Positions 34,424-42,500 of a DNA stretch of 54,176 bases are shown here, in pieces. Source of the stretch: Cellulosilyticum sp. I15G10I2. Its GTDB lineage: Bacteria; Bacillota; Clostridia; Lachnospirales; Cellulosilyticaceae. The notes under the pieces were generated by a model. The model did no database searches, was not told the DNA's origin, and was given only the letters and a program-made list of their open reading frames with translations. The stretch spans positions 1 through 54,176 of the forward strand of contig NZ_FMMP01000012.1 of assembly GCF_900095725.1 (NCBI RefSeq), read 5' to 3'. Each line of letters begins with the position of its first letter. Position 1 is the first letter of the stretch. The translations under genes and the position numbers were made by a program.

Positions 34424-35245
34424 ATGATTATGCAGGCGAAAGACGTTTACGTCAGCTTTAAAAAAGAAAATCAGAAACGCCTTTGGGGCAAGGAGCGCCA
34501 GCAGGTTTTAAAAGGTGTTCATCTGATACTTAAAGAAGGAGAATGCCTTGGTATTATAGGTGAGAGCGGAAGCGGCAAAAGCACTTTTGGTAAAGTTCTA
34601 CTGGGTCTTTTAAAGCCAGACCAAGGCGAAGTTACTTTAGATGGCATGCCGCTTTATGGCAGATCGTATCAATCAGGCAGCCCTGGATGCGATCATAAAA
34701 TAAGTGTAGTTTTTCAAGATTATACGTCCTCTGTGAATCCACGTTTTCGCGTCAAGGATATTATTGGAGAATCCTTGCGCTTTATTATGAAAACGAGTAA
34801 AACAAAGTTCAAAAAAGAAGAGCATGTAGAAGAACTGCTTAGACAAGTCGGACTAGATAGTTCGTTTAAAGACAGGTATCCTCATGAACTAAGCGGGGGA
34901 GAACTGCAAAGAGTTTGTATTGCAAGAGCCATTGCTGTACGGCCAAAGGTGATTTTACTAGATGAAGCGATCAGCTCCCTTGATGTATCGACACAAACAC
35001 AGATCATGGATCTTCTGATAGAGTTAAGAGCAAAGTATAGTTTTTCCTATATTTTTATTACCCATGATTTAACGGCCATCACTTACCTATGTGATCGCGT
35101 AATGTTTTTTCATGAAGGACAGATTGTTGAACAAGTCGATGATATAAGCAGATTAAGCAGTTTAAAAAATAAGTATGCAAGAAAGCTCTTAAGGGCGGTA
35201 ATGCCAATAGATATCAAGCCAGAATGGGAGTCTAAAGTGATATGA
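34424..35245 (+). CDS. nikE: Nik/Opp-type ABC transporter ATPase 2
   Basis: A 273-residue ATPase with Walker A GESGSGKS, signature ELSGGELQR, Walker B VILLDEAISSLD and H-loop FITHD. The start at 34424 has AGGAGG seven bases upstream; ATGs at 34418 and 34430 are worse spaced. The C-terminal peptide-transporter extension is shortened (RKLLRAVMPIDIKPEW). It overlaps the MATE gene by ATGA, so the exporter is part of the same transcript. Confidence 0.92.
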   Translation: MIMQAKDVYVSFKKENQKRLWGKERQQVLKGVHLILKEGECLGIIGESGSGKSTFGKVLLGLLKPDQGEVTLDGMPLYGRSYQSGSPGCDHKISVVFQDYTSSVNPRFRVKDIIGESLRFIMKTSKTKFKKEEHVEELLRQVGLDSSFKDRYPHELSGGELQRVCIARAIAVRPKVILLDEAISSLDVSTQTQIMDLLIELRAKYSFSYIFITHDLTAITYLCDRVMFFHEGQIVEQVDDISRLSSLKNKYARKLLRAVMPIDIKPEWESKVI

Positions 35246-36606
35246 GTAAAGTAAGTGAAAAGATACACCTTACCCACTGGGATTACTTGAAAATTGCTGT
35301 TCCTTTTATTATCTCGACAGTGACTCAGCCGCTTTTGGGTGCTGTAGATACCGCAGTAGTAGGCCGTCTTTCAGATCCAGCTTATATAGCAGGGGTATCG
35401 GTAGGCAGTGTGATTTTTAATACCATGTATTGGCTGTTTGGATTTCTAAGAGTCAGTACCACAAGTTACAGCGCACAGGCTTATGGTAAAGAGAGTGAGC
35501 GGGATAGAACGACAGCTTTTTTTCGCCCTTGCAGCATTGCCTTAATTGTAGGGCTAGGTTTTATCATACTTCAGAATCCATTATTTAAGGCGACCATGTC
35601 TATCTTATCCCCAGAAAAAGAGGTGCAGAGTTTTACAGGAACCTATTTTTACATCCTGATTTGGGGCGCACCGTTTGTACTCGTTAATTATGTGATACTC
35701 GGGTGGCTGATGGGGCAGGCCAAACTTAAAATGGCACTTTTTATGCAGATATCTGGCAATGTCCTGAATATTTTATTAGATCTTTTGTTCGTGCAGTATT
35801 TTAATATGAATGTAGGCGGCGTTGCTGCTGCAACCCTGATTTCACAGGTGGTTACATTTATGATAGGTGCAGGTTTTATTGTGATGCATGGTAAGTTTGA
35901 TAAAGAAGAGATGAAAATCAAATCGATATTACATAGAAGCTCGCTGATGGCAATGATGCGGGTCAATGCAGATCTGATGGTACGTACGGCATGTCTATTG
36001 ATTCAAACGAATTTATTTACAGCGACCAGTGCGTCCTATGGCACGCTCATGCTGTCTGCTAATGCTATATTACATCAGATTCAATATGTTATTTCTTATA
36101 TGTTTGACGGCTTAGCCAACGCCTCCAGCTTTTATGCAGGCAAGGCGGCAGGACAAAGACAGGAAGCTTTGCTTAAGGCATGCTGGAGAAAGACTGGAGA
36201 ATGGGTAGGGATTTTTATCCTTTGTATAACGCCTGTATATGTATTGCTGCGTAAAGAGCTTATACTGCTTTTTACAGATATAGGGGAGGTTATTCGTTTG
36301 GCAGGCAGCTATGATCTATGGATTGCTCTATATCCGCTGATTGCAGGAATTGGCTTAGCCTTTTATGGTGTTTTTACAGGTACAGCGGTTACAAGGCCGG
36401 TACGTAACTCCACGATTATGGCATTAGGTTTAAGTATTTTAGTATGGGCAGCTGCCGTTCCGATATGGCACAATCATGGGTTATGGCTTTCGCTTTTATC
36501 ATTCTATTTTGGCAGAAGTTTATTTTTAATAGTACAGCTCAAAAAAACACGACTTATTATGAACTCTCAAAAGGAGGGAGAAGACTTATATGCTAGAGCA
36601 ACTTAA
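35242..36606 (+). CDS. MATE-family efflux transporter
   Basis: A 454-residue membrane protein with about twelve transmembrane segments and the MATE/DinF pattern: IAVPFIISTVTQPLLGAVDTAVVGRLSDPAYIAGVSVGS at the N-terminus, with FGFLRVSTTSYSAQAYGK following. Such proteins export organic cations or metabolites in exchange for Na+ or H+. Being coupled by overlaps to a Nik-type importer upstream (ATGA) and a deacylase downstream (17 bases) is unusual. It implies export of a product derived from, or needed for, the imported compound. Confidence 0.92.
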   Translation: MSKVSEKIHLTHWDYLKIAVPFIISTVTQPLLGAVDTAVVGRLSDPAYIAGVSVGSVIFNTMYWLFGFLRVSTTSYSAQAYGKESERDRTTAFFRPCSIALIVGLGFIILQNPLFKATMSILSPEKEVQSFTGTYFYILIWGAPFVLVNYVILGWLMGQAKLKMALFMQISGNVLNILLDLLFVQYFNMNVGGVAAATLISQVVTFMIGAGFIVMHGKFDKEEMKIKSILHRSSLMAMMRVNADLMVRTACLLIQTNLFTATSASYGTLMLSANAILHQIQYVISYMFDGLANASSFYAGKAAGQRQEALLKACWRKTGEWVGIFILCITPVYVLLRKELILLFTDIGEVIRLAGSYDLWIALYPLIAGIGLAFYGVFTGTAVTRPVRNSTIMALGLSILVWAAAVPIWHNHGLWLSLLSFYFGRSLFLIVQLKKTRLIMNSQKEGEDLYARAT

Positions 36607-37546
36607 AATAGGGAACCTTGAGGCAGCGCCTGGAGAAAAAACTCAAGGGTTTATCAGAGTTTATGATGAAGAAGTACAGTTTCCGGTGACACTTATCAAT
36701 GGAATAAGTGAGGGTAAGACTGTTCTTATTACAGCGGGAATCCATGGGGGCGAATATCCATGTATCCAAACAGCTATTGAACTGGCACAAGAAATTGATC
36801 CAATGGACATTGCAGGACAGATTATTATCATCCATCCAGTGAATACGTCTGCTTTTAAAGAGCGCATCTTTGCACTTGTATCAGAGGATAAAAAGAATCT
36901 GAACAGGGAGTTTCCAGGAGATAAAGATGGCAGTATAACGCAAAAAATAGCGCATATGCTGACCTATGAGTTTCAAAGTAAGGCAGATTTTTATATGGAT
37001 CTGCATGGGGGAGATCTGCATGAAGCAGTCATACCTTTTGTCTATTATCCGGGCATTGCAGAAGAAGACATAGTAGCCGCCTCAAAAGAGGTAGCTGCAG
37101 TTTTAGATGTAAAATATATGGTGAAATCAGGGGCCACAACAGGTGCTTATAATTCAGCAGCGATCCGCGGGGTTCCAGGGATTTTAGTTGAACGTGGCGG
37201 AGCAGGTATTTGGACAAAAGAAGAGGTAGAAGCTTATAAAAAAGATGTCAGAAGTGTGCTGGCATATCTTGGCATTATAGCAAGTCAGACCTCTGTTTTG
37301 CAAGCACCGTACAATATTACCAGGGCAGTTTATTTAGAAGCAGACTGCGAGGGGTGCTGGTATCCCCAAGTTGTGGCGGGGCAAAAAGTTACGGAGGGAG
37401 AACTAATAGGAGAAATCCGTGACTTTTTTGGCAATACAATGAGGTCCTATTTTGCTCAAATAAGTGGCGTTGTACTTTATATGATGGTAGCCTTAGCTGT
37501 TACAAATGGGGATCCCTTAATAGCCTATGGAGAAGTTGACTTTTAG
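36590..37546 (+). CDS. Aspartoacylase/succinylglutamate desuccinylase-like M14 enzyme
   Basis: A 318-residue zinc amidohydrolase of the AstE/AspA subgroup of M14. Zinc ligands are H52 and E55 in GIHGGEYP and H139 in DLHGGD. The Arg of NLNREFPGDKDG fits the substrate-carboxylate contact. It would cleave an N-acyl amino acid or similar amide in the cytoplasm. The start lies within the MATE gene with AAGGAGGG upstream, showing tight coupling. Together with the importer it suggests uptake followed by deacylation; the substrate is not known. Confidence 0.87.
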   Translation: MLEQLKIGNLEAAPGEKTQGFIRVYDEEVQFPVTLINGISEGKTVLITAGIHGGEYPCIQTAIELAQEIDPMDIAGQIIIIHPVNTSAFKERIFALVSEDKKNLNREFPGDKDGSITQKIAHMLTYEFQSKADFYMDLHGGDLHEAVIPFVYYPGIAEEDIVAASKEVAAVLDVKYMVKSGATTGAYNSAAIRGVPGILVERGGAGIWTKEEVEAYKKDVRSVLAYLGIIASQTSVLQAPYNITRAVYLEADCEGCWYPQVVAGQKVTEGELIGEIRDFFGNTMRSYFAQISGVVLYMMVALAVTNGDPLIAYGEVDF

Positions 37547-37625
37547 TCACTATGAAATGCCAGGGATATTGAGTCTTTTGAGGAGATATGTTAAAATGAC
37601 GGTAAGTTTACTATAGGAGGATATT

Positions 37626-37997
37626 ATGGCAATTTACGAGTCGGGCGAAAATTATTTAGAAACTATCTTGATGCTAGAGAAAAAAACAGGAAGTGTTCGC
37701 TCCATTGATATAGCCAATGAGCTTAATTTTTCAAAGCCTAGTATAAGTAGAGCTATGGGGATTCTCAAAAATGACAAGTTAATTACAATAGATGAGAAGG
37801 GCAATATTTTGCTTACTGAGATGGGTAGAATAAGAGCTAATAAGATCTATGAAAGACACCAAGTCATTTTACAATTTCTTGTGATGGTGCTAGGTGTTGA
37901 TAAGGATATTGCAGAACAGGATGCTTGCAAAATAGAACATGTTATTAGTGAACAAAGCTTCGAAAAGATGAAAATTTTAGTAAGGGAAAATAGTTAA
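37626..37997 (+). CDS. DtxR/MntR-type metal-dependent regulator
   Basis: A 123-residue regulator made of a winged helix-turn-helix (SIDIANELNFSKPSISRAMGILKNDKLITI) and a dimerisation helix region. The segment DACKIEHVIS carries C101, E104 and H105, matching the DtxR/IdeR primary metal site; MntR has Glu where C101 is. Iron or a similar divalent metal is therefore the likely co-repressor. The C-terminal SH3-like domain of full DtxR is missing, as in short clostridial members. AGGAGG precedes the ATG. Its position after the Nik-type operon suggests metal control of that transport, though it has its own spacing of ~80 bases. Confidence 0.88.
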   Translation: MAIYESGENYLETILMLEKKTGSVRSIDIANELNFSKPSISRAMGILKNDKLITIDEKGNILLTEMGRIRANKIYERHQVILQFLVMVLGVDKDIAEQDACKIEHVISEQSFEKMKILVRENS

Positions 37998-38076
37998 CAA
38001 AGATGCTGAATTCATAAAAAGGGTTTCTTAGTTGATTGGTCCAACAGTTTAGATAGAGAAGTGAAATGAATTAGTA

Positions 38077-38113
38077 GGCGGATAAACACTCAAAAAAAGG
38101 GTGTTTATCCGCC
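38077..38113. terminator. Terminator between convergent dtxR-like and aspA-like genes
   Basis: GGCGGATAAACACTC (38077-38091) and its near-perfect complement GGGTGTTTATCCGCC (38099-38113) form a ~14-15-bp stem with loop of seven A residues. TGTTTTACTTTT follows on the plus strand, so it terminates the regulator transcript; the loop of A residues is T on the other strand and may assist the opposite transcript. Confidence 0.8.
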
Positions 38114-38181
38114 TGTTTTACTTTTAATAAAGGTATTTTATCTAGTTTAAAGGACGTTTGTTTTGCGAGGATAGGACTGCT

Positions 38182-39570
38182 CTATACCAGGTAAGTCATC
38201 TCATGACGGTAATTAAGAAGCTTGTCCAGAGTCTGTTCGTCTAAGAGTTCTTTTTGTAAAACTAACTCGCGGATTTTGGTGGCGTCACTGCCACATTCTT
38301 TGATGAGAAAAGCTACATTTTCATAACCGATATAAGGAGCTAGTGAAGTAGCCAAAACAAGAGAACGATCAAGGTGAGCTCTGCAGGCTTCAACATTTGG
38401 GGTAAGTGTTTCGATACATTTTGTCCGAAAGATAGCAAGGGTATGGGTTAAGAGACTCAAGCTTTCAAGCAGACTGTCTGCAATCAACGGCATAAAGGCA
38501 TTTAGTTCAAAGTTGCCGCTTGCTGCACAAAGCGTAATCGCATTATCGTTAGACATGACCTTGATAGCAACTTGAGTTACCATTTCAGGAATAACAGGGT
38601 TCACTTTGCCAGGCATGATAGTACTGCCAGCTTGTAGCTCCTCTAGTGTGATTTCTCCAAAGCCTCCATAAGGTCCAGAGTTCATAAGCCGCAGGTCTGT
38701 GGAGATTTTCATAAGATTAACAGCGAGAGCCTTTAGAAGCCCTGATACTTCAACAAATACATCATTATTCTGGGTCAAATCCATAGGGTATTCGGCTCGA
38801 GCAAGTCCCATATCTGTAAGTTCACGCAAGATATCAGTAACTCTATAGGTAAATTTGCGGTTGGTATTACTGCCCGTTCCCACCGCGGTACCTCCAAGGT
38901 TAATCTGGCGCAGACGCTCTTCCACTTTATAGATACGCCATCTATCACGAGAGATAGCCTGAGCGTACGCACCAAATTCCTGGCCCAGTGTAATAGGCAG
39001 GGCATCCATCAGTTCTGTACGTCCAAGCTTTAAAATATCGGCATATTCAAGTTCTTTTTTCTGAAGGCTCTCTTGGAGTTTACTGCATTCATCACTTAAA
39101 GCACGGATCTCTTTAATAGCAGCGATGCGGAGTGCAGTGGGATAGACATCGTTGGTGGACTGTCCTTTATTCACATGATCTAGAGGGTGGATGCTCTGAT
39201 AATCTCCTAAAGGAAGTCCTAAGTGATTAAGTGCTAAATTTGCAATCACTTCATTCACATTCATATTAGTTGACGTGCCGGCACCGCCTTGCAGGGCATT
39301 GGTAATGAAAGCATCATTCACTTCTCCCCTAAGAGCTCTATCACATGCTTCTATAATGGCAGAAGCTATTTTGTCATCTAGCAGCTTAAGTTCTTTATGA
39401 GTCATGGCAGCAGCCTTTTTTATAGTAACCATGGCATAAACAAGTTCCAGTCTTACATGATTATTACTAATTGCAAAATTATTTGACGCCCGTACAGTCT
39501 GAATACCGTATAAAGCATCTCTTTCAACTGAAAGACTTCCTATTTTATCTTTTTCTTCCCTTATATTCAT
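38182..39570 (-). CDS. aspA: Aspartate ammonia-lyase
   Basis: A 462-residue member of the aspartase/fumarase superfamily, converting aspartate to fumarate plus ammonia. The signature GSTIMPGKVNP is intact and includes the flexible catalytic serine loop. TSTNMNVNEVIANLA and NKGQSTNDVYPTALR are the other conserved blocks. Length and the LRLMNSGPYGGFGEI segment favour aspartase over class II fumarase, which is not excluded. It is one of only two genes here that run against the rRNA direction. AAGAGGT lies eight bases before the ATG. Confidence 0.9.
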   Translation of the reverse strand: MNIREEKDKIGSLSVERDALYGIQTVRASNNFAISNNHVRLELVYAMVTIKKAAAMTHKELKLLDDKIASAIIEACDRALRGEVNDAFITNALQGGAGTSTNMNVNEVIANLALNHLGLPLGDYQSIHPLDHVNKGQSTNDVYPTALRIAAIKEIRALSDECSKLQESLQKKELEYADILKLGRTELMDALPITLGQEFGAYAQAISRDRWRIYKVEERLRQINLGGTAVGTGSNTNRKFTYRVTDILRELTDMGLARAEYPMDLTQNNDVFVEVSGLLKALAVNLMKISTDLRLMNSGPYGGFGEITLEELQAGSTIMPGKVNPVIPEMVTQVAIKVMSNDNAITLCAASGNFELNAFMPLIADSLLESLSLLTHTLAIFRTKCIETLTPNVEACRAHLDRSLVLATSLAPYIGYENVAFLIKECGSDATKIRELVLQKELLDEQTLDKLLNYRHEMTYLV

Positions 39571-39787
39571 AGGTTCATACCTCTTGTATTTAGTATTTGA
39601 TCTATAACTTAAAAAAAGTATAGCATGTTTACTTAGATAAGACTACCAATATTCTTTAGAGCGCAAAATGGGCCTTAGTAATCAGTCAAAGCTAGATAAA
39701 GTACTAGAAAGTTATTAAAATCATAGAGTACAATAAGGTATAGAGCTGTTTAGTTTTTAACAGTAAGTTATAGGAGGGAGGATCTTT

Positions 39788-40729
39788 ATGGGATATACAC
39801 CTATGTATTTATGTGATTTGCATACACATACCACTTGTTCAGATGGACATGATACACCTAAAGAATTGATAGACAGAGCGATCAGCGTAGGTATGAAAAT
39901 TATTGCTATCACAGATCATGACAGGATACCTGTTGAAAGTGTAATAGAAAATGGTAATAAAATAAGCATCGTTGAGTATGCAGCAGATAAGGGCCTAAAA
40001 CTTATAAGAGGAATAGAAATTTCTTGTGATACCAGTAATGAAGATGTCCACATTATTGGGTTAGGATGTGATTGGAAGGATGCTTATTTTAAATCACTAG
40101 AAAGAGAGATTCAAAAGAGCAGGGCAGTAAGCTATAAGGCGCTTATAGCAGTACTTAATAAAAAAGGAATAGATATTACTTGGGATGAGGTGCTTAAGGT
40201 AAATAACAATGTAAATCATCCAGAATTGATTCAAAAAAAACATATTTATGAACTAATGGCGTCAAAAGGGTATACAGAATCTTGGCAAGAGGCAAAGCTA
40301 TTTATTCAGAATGATCTAAGCTTAAAAAGCACCCGTAAAAAGCCAGATCCTATAGAGGTTATAGATGAAATCCACAGAACTGGAGGCATTGCGATTTTAG
40401 CACATCCCTACTTGATAGAAGACAGGGTAAGTTATAAGGGGTATACGCGCTCTAGAGACCAGTATATTAAAGGACTCATTGAGGGCTCATTAGATGGTAT
40501 AGAAGCGTGTTATACCTATGATAAAACCAGTTATAAGGGATCTATGGAAAACAAAGAAATAGAAAAAGAAATCAGGCAGAAATATGCGGGGAAAGTCGCT
40601 ATTATATCAGGAGGATCTGATTATCATGGGGATTATAAAAAGCACATAGTAAATGCAAGAGAGCTTGGGGAGTGCGGGATTGACCTTGATTATTTTTATG
40701 GGAATGCATTATTAAACAAGTTGTATTAG
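39788..40729 (+). CDS. PHP-domain phosphoesterase
   Basis: A 313-residue metal-dependent phosphoesterase of the YciV/TrpH type. The four PHP motifs are visible: DLHTHTTCSDG (H12, H14), AITDHDRIP, the RGIEISCD glutamate and the terminal GSDYHG; a further histidine is in ILAHPY. Family members remove phosphates from small nucleotides such as 3',5'-pAp or from RNA ends. AGGAGGGAGG precedes the ATG. It stands alone between aspA and a HAD remnant. Confidence 0.88.
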   Translation: MGYTPMYLCDLHTHTTCSDGHDTPKELIDRAISVGMKIIAITDHDRIPVESVIENGNKISIVEYAADKGLKLIRGIEISCDTSNEDVHIIGLGCDWKDAYFKSLEREIQKSRAVSYKALIAVLNKKGIDITWDEVLKVNNNVNHPELIQKKHIYELMASKGYTESWQEAKLFIQNDLSLKSTRKKPDPIEVIDEIHRTGGIAILAHPYLIEDRVSYKGYTRSRDQYIKGLIEGSLDGIEACYTYDKTSYKGSMENKEIEKEIRQKYAGKVAIISGGSDYHGDYKKHIVNARELGECGIDLDYFYGNALLNKLY

Positions 40730-40746
40730 AAAGTATTTAACTTAAA

Positions 40747-40895
40747 CTATTTAAGAATAAAGGTTTTGAGTGCATGGGATATACCATCTTCTGCATTTGC
40801 TTTATTATTTGAGCTGTCTTTGGCGTAATTTGGTTTGTGTTATTAAGTAAGGTACCATCCATATCAAGGGCAACAAGTTTTATCACGAGGATCAT
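40747..40895 (-). pseudogene. Remnant of a Cof-type HAD hydrolase
   Basis: Read on the minus strand, AGAAGGAG precedes a start (ATG 40895 or GTG 40886) and the peptide VIKLVALDMDGTLLNNTNQI, the motif-I N-terminus of HAD-IIB phosphatases. After about 38 codons the frame loses similarity. The +1 frame then reads NAEDGISHALKTFILK followed by a stop, which resembles the usual C-terminal end of Cof proteins. About 200 internal residues have thus been deleted, with the two ends kept and out of frame. Confidence 0.72.
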
Positions 40896-41112
40896 CTCCT
40901 TCTAAGATTTTTGTTGGAATATAATTAATACTATGCTAGATAGTAGTGAAAGTCAATGCAATCAAAAGAACACAACTAAAGCACAAATGAAATATAAAAA
41001 GAGAAGAAAAACATTATATTTAACAGTAGCAAATTTGCTAAGACAAAACTATAATTAAGATAAGTATTTATAAAGAGTGGAAGATAGATTAACTTAGAAA
41101 AGGAGAAAGAGA
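40896..41112 (+). promoter_or_regulatory. Upstream region of the D-2-hydroxyacid dehydrogenase gene
   Basis: The perfect palindrome TAGCAAATTTGCTA (41027-41040) lies ten bases before a TATAAT (41050-41055), so it covers the spacer and -35 area and is a plausible operator. No good -35 is visible. The rest is AT-rich and gene-free. Confidence 0.5.
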
Positions 41113-42054
41113 ATGAAATTAGTCATATTAGAGCCATTAGGCGTAGATGAAAGTAAGCTTTTAGATATGGCAAAAAATACTGTTGGGGACAGAATGGAGA
41201 TTGTGTATTACAATACACGACAAGAAGATGCAGAGACATTAATAGAAAGAAGTAAAGATGCAGATGTTGTTGTCCTTTCCAATTTTAAATATCAAAAAGA
41301 AGTCATTGAAAAGTGTCCGAAGTTAAAGATGATTTGTGTAGCCTTTACAGGTGTAGACCATGTTGATACAGCGTATTGTAAGGAAAGAGGTATTACAGTA
41401 TGTAATTGTGCGGGCTATTCTACTGTTGCTGTAGCAGATTTAGTATTTGGTTTGCTTTTTGCACTTTATCGCCGTCTTATTCCATGTGATAAGGTAACAA
41501 GAGAAGGTGGAACAAAAGCAGGGCTTATTGGTTTTGAACTAGAAGGCAAAAAATTTGGGGTTATAGGGACCGGCGCTATAGGCTTAAGAACAGCCAATAT
41601 TGCAAAGGCCTTTGGGTGTGAGGTTTATGCCTATAGCCGATCTATAAAAGAAGGAGCGGGTGTCCAATATGTGCATTTAGATACACTGCTTGCAACTTGT
41701 GATATTGTATCTCTTCATGTCCCTCAAAATGACGCAACAATAGGACTTATCAATCAAGATAAACTTGCCCTTATGAAGAAAAATGCGGTGCTTATTAATA
41801 CGGCAAGAGGACCTATTGTAGATAGCACAGCACTTGCTGAGGCTTTAAAAAGTGGACAGATTGCGGGAGCTGGGATAGATGTATTTGAAGTGGAACCGCC
41901 AGTCCCCACTGATCATCCTTTGTTTGATGCGCCTAATGTTGTGGTAACGCCTCATGTAGCTTTTGCAACTAAGGAAGCATTAGAAAAAAGAGCTGTCATT
42001 GTATTTGATAATATTGATAAGTGGCTGCAAGGAAGACCACAAAACGTTATATAA
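41113..42054 (+). CDS. D-isomer-specific 2-hydroxyacid dehydrogenase
   Basis: A 313-residue NAD-dependent oxidoreductase. The Rossmann motif is GVIGTGAIGLRTANIAKAFG. The catalytic set is Arg in LINTARGPIVD, Glu in GIDVFEVEPP and His in VTPHVAF. The substrate could be a 2-keto acid, hydroxypyruvate or phosphoglycerate-like compound; PGDH-specific C-terminal ACT domains are absent. AAAAGGAG precedes the ATG. It appears to be a single-gene unit controlled from the palindrome-containing region. Confidence 0.92.
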   Translation: MKLVILEPLGVDESKLLDMAKNTVGDRMEIVYYNTRQEDAETLIERSKDADVVVLSNFKYQKEVIEKCPKLKMICVAFTGVDHVDTAYCKERGITVCNCAGYSTVAVADLVFGLLFALYRRLIPCDKVTREGGTKAGLIGFELEGKKFGVIGTGAIGLRTANIAKAFGCEVYAYSRSIKEGAGVQYVHLDTLLATCDIVSLHVPQNDATIGLINQDKLALMKKNAVLINTARGPIVDSTALAEALKSGQIAGAGIDVFEVEPPVPTDHPLFDAPNVVVTPHVAFATKEALEKRAVIVFDNIDKWLQGRPQNVI

Positions 42055-42123
42055 TAGCTGAATAACTAAAGTGTCAGGTGCTTGATCCTTTTTATTATAG
42101 AAAGAAAGGGATAAGTGATATTT

Positions 42124-42294
42124 ATGAAAAAAATAAAGACTTTTCAGTCAACCAAAAATGAACCTAAAGCGACTCAGATTTGGGAATCCTGTATTTATAC
42201 AGCAGAAGAAGAAAAATCATTTATTTGTGATTACTTATACCCAACGCTTAAAAAGGCCGATCTAGATGATGTTAAAATATTTAATGACAAATAA
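42124..42294 (+). pseudogene. Remnant of a GH30 glucosylceramidase-type hydrolase
   Basis: A 56-codon frame contains TKNEPKATQIWESCIYTAEE and, further on, DYLYPTLKKADLDDVKIF. This is the region around the acid/base glutamate (N-E-P) of GH30 glycosidases, which are normally over 400 residues. Nothing upstream or downstream continues the family, and only a weak ribosome site precedes the ATG. It is therefore an internal fragment that survived a deletion. A strong terminator follows directly. Confidence 0.72.
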
Positions 42295-42298
42295 TAAA

Positions 42299-42347
42299 AA
42301 TAACGTATAAAGTAAAGATTTTCTAATACTTTATACGTTATTTTTTT
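42299..42347 (+). terminator. Terminator after the GH30 remnant
   Basis: AATAACGTATAAAGTA and TACTTTATACGTTATT form a perfect 16-bp stem with a 12-base loop, followed by a run of T residues. Confidence 0.93.
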
Positions 42348-42386
42348 AGTATGTCATTAGAGACGTTTACAGAGAATAAAAAATGA

Positions 42387-42415
42387 TTGAGAATAGGAGC
42401 TAATGTGTATAATAA
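42387..42415 (+). promoter_or_regulatory. Candidate promoter of the oligoendopeptidase gene
   Basis: TTGAGA (42387-42392) and TAATAA (42410-42415) are 17 bases apart; an alternative TATAAT at 42408 gives 15-base spacing. It lies about 85 bases before the start codon. Confidence 0.45.
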
Positions 42416-42500
42416 TATAGAGTAGAACATAAATTATAAGTTTATAAATATAATACAGAGATTTATAAAAATAGTGCATTGGTTAAAAAAGGAGATAAGT

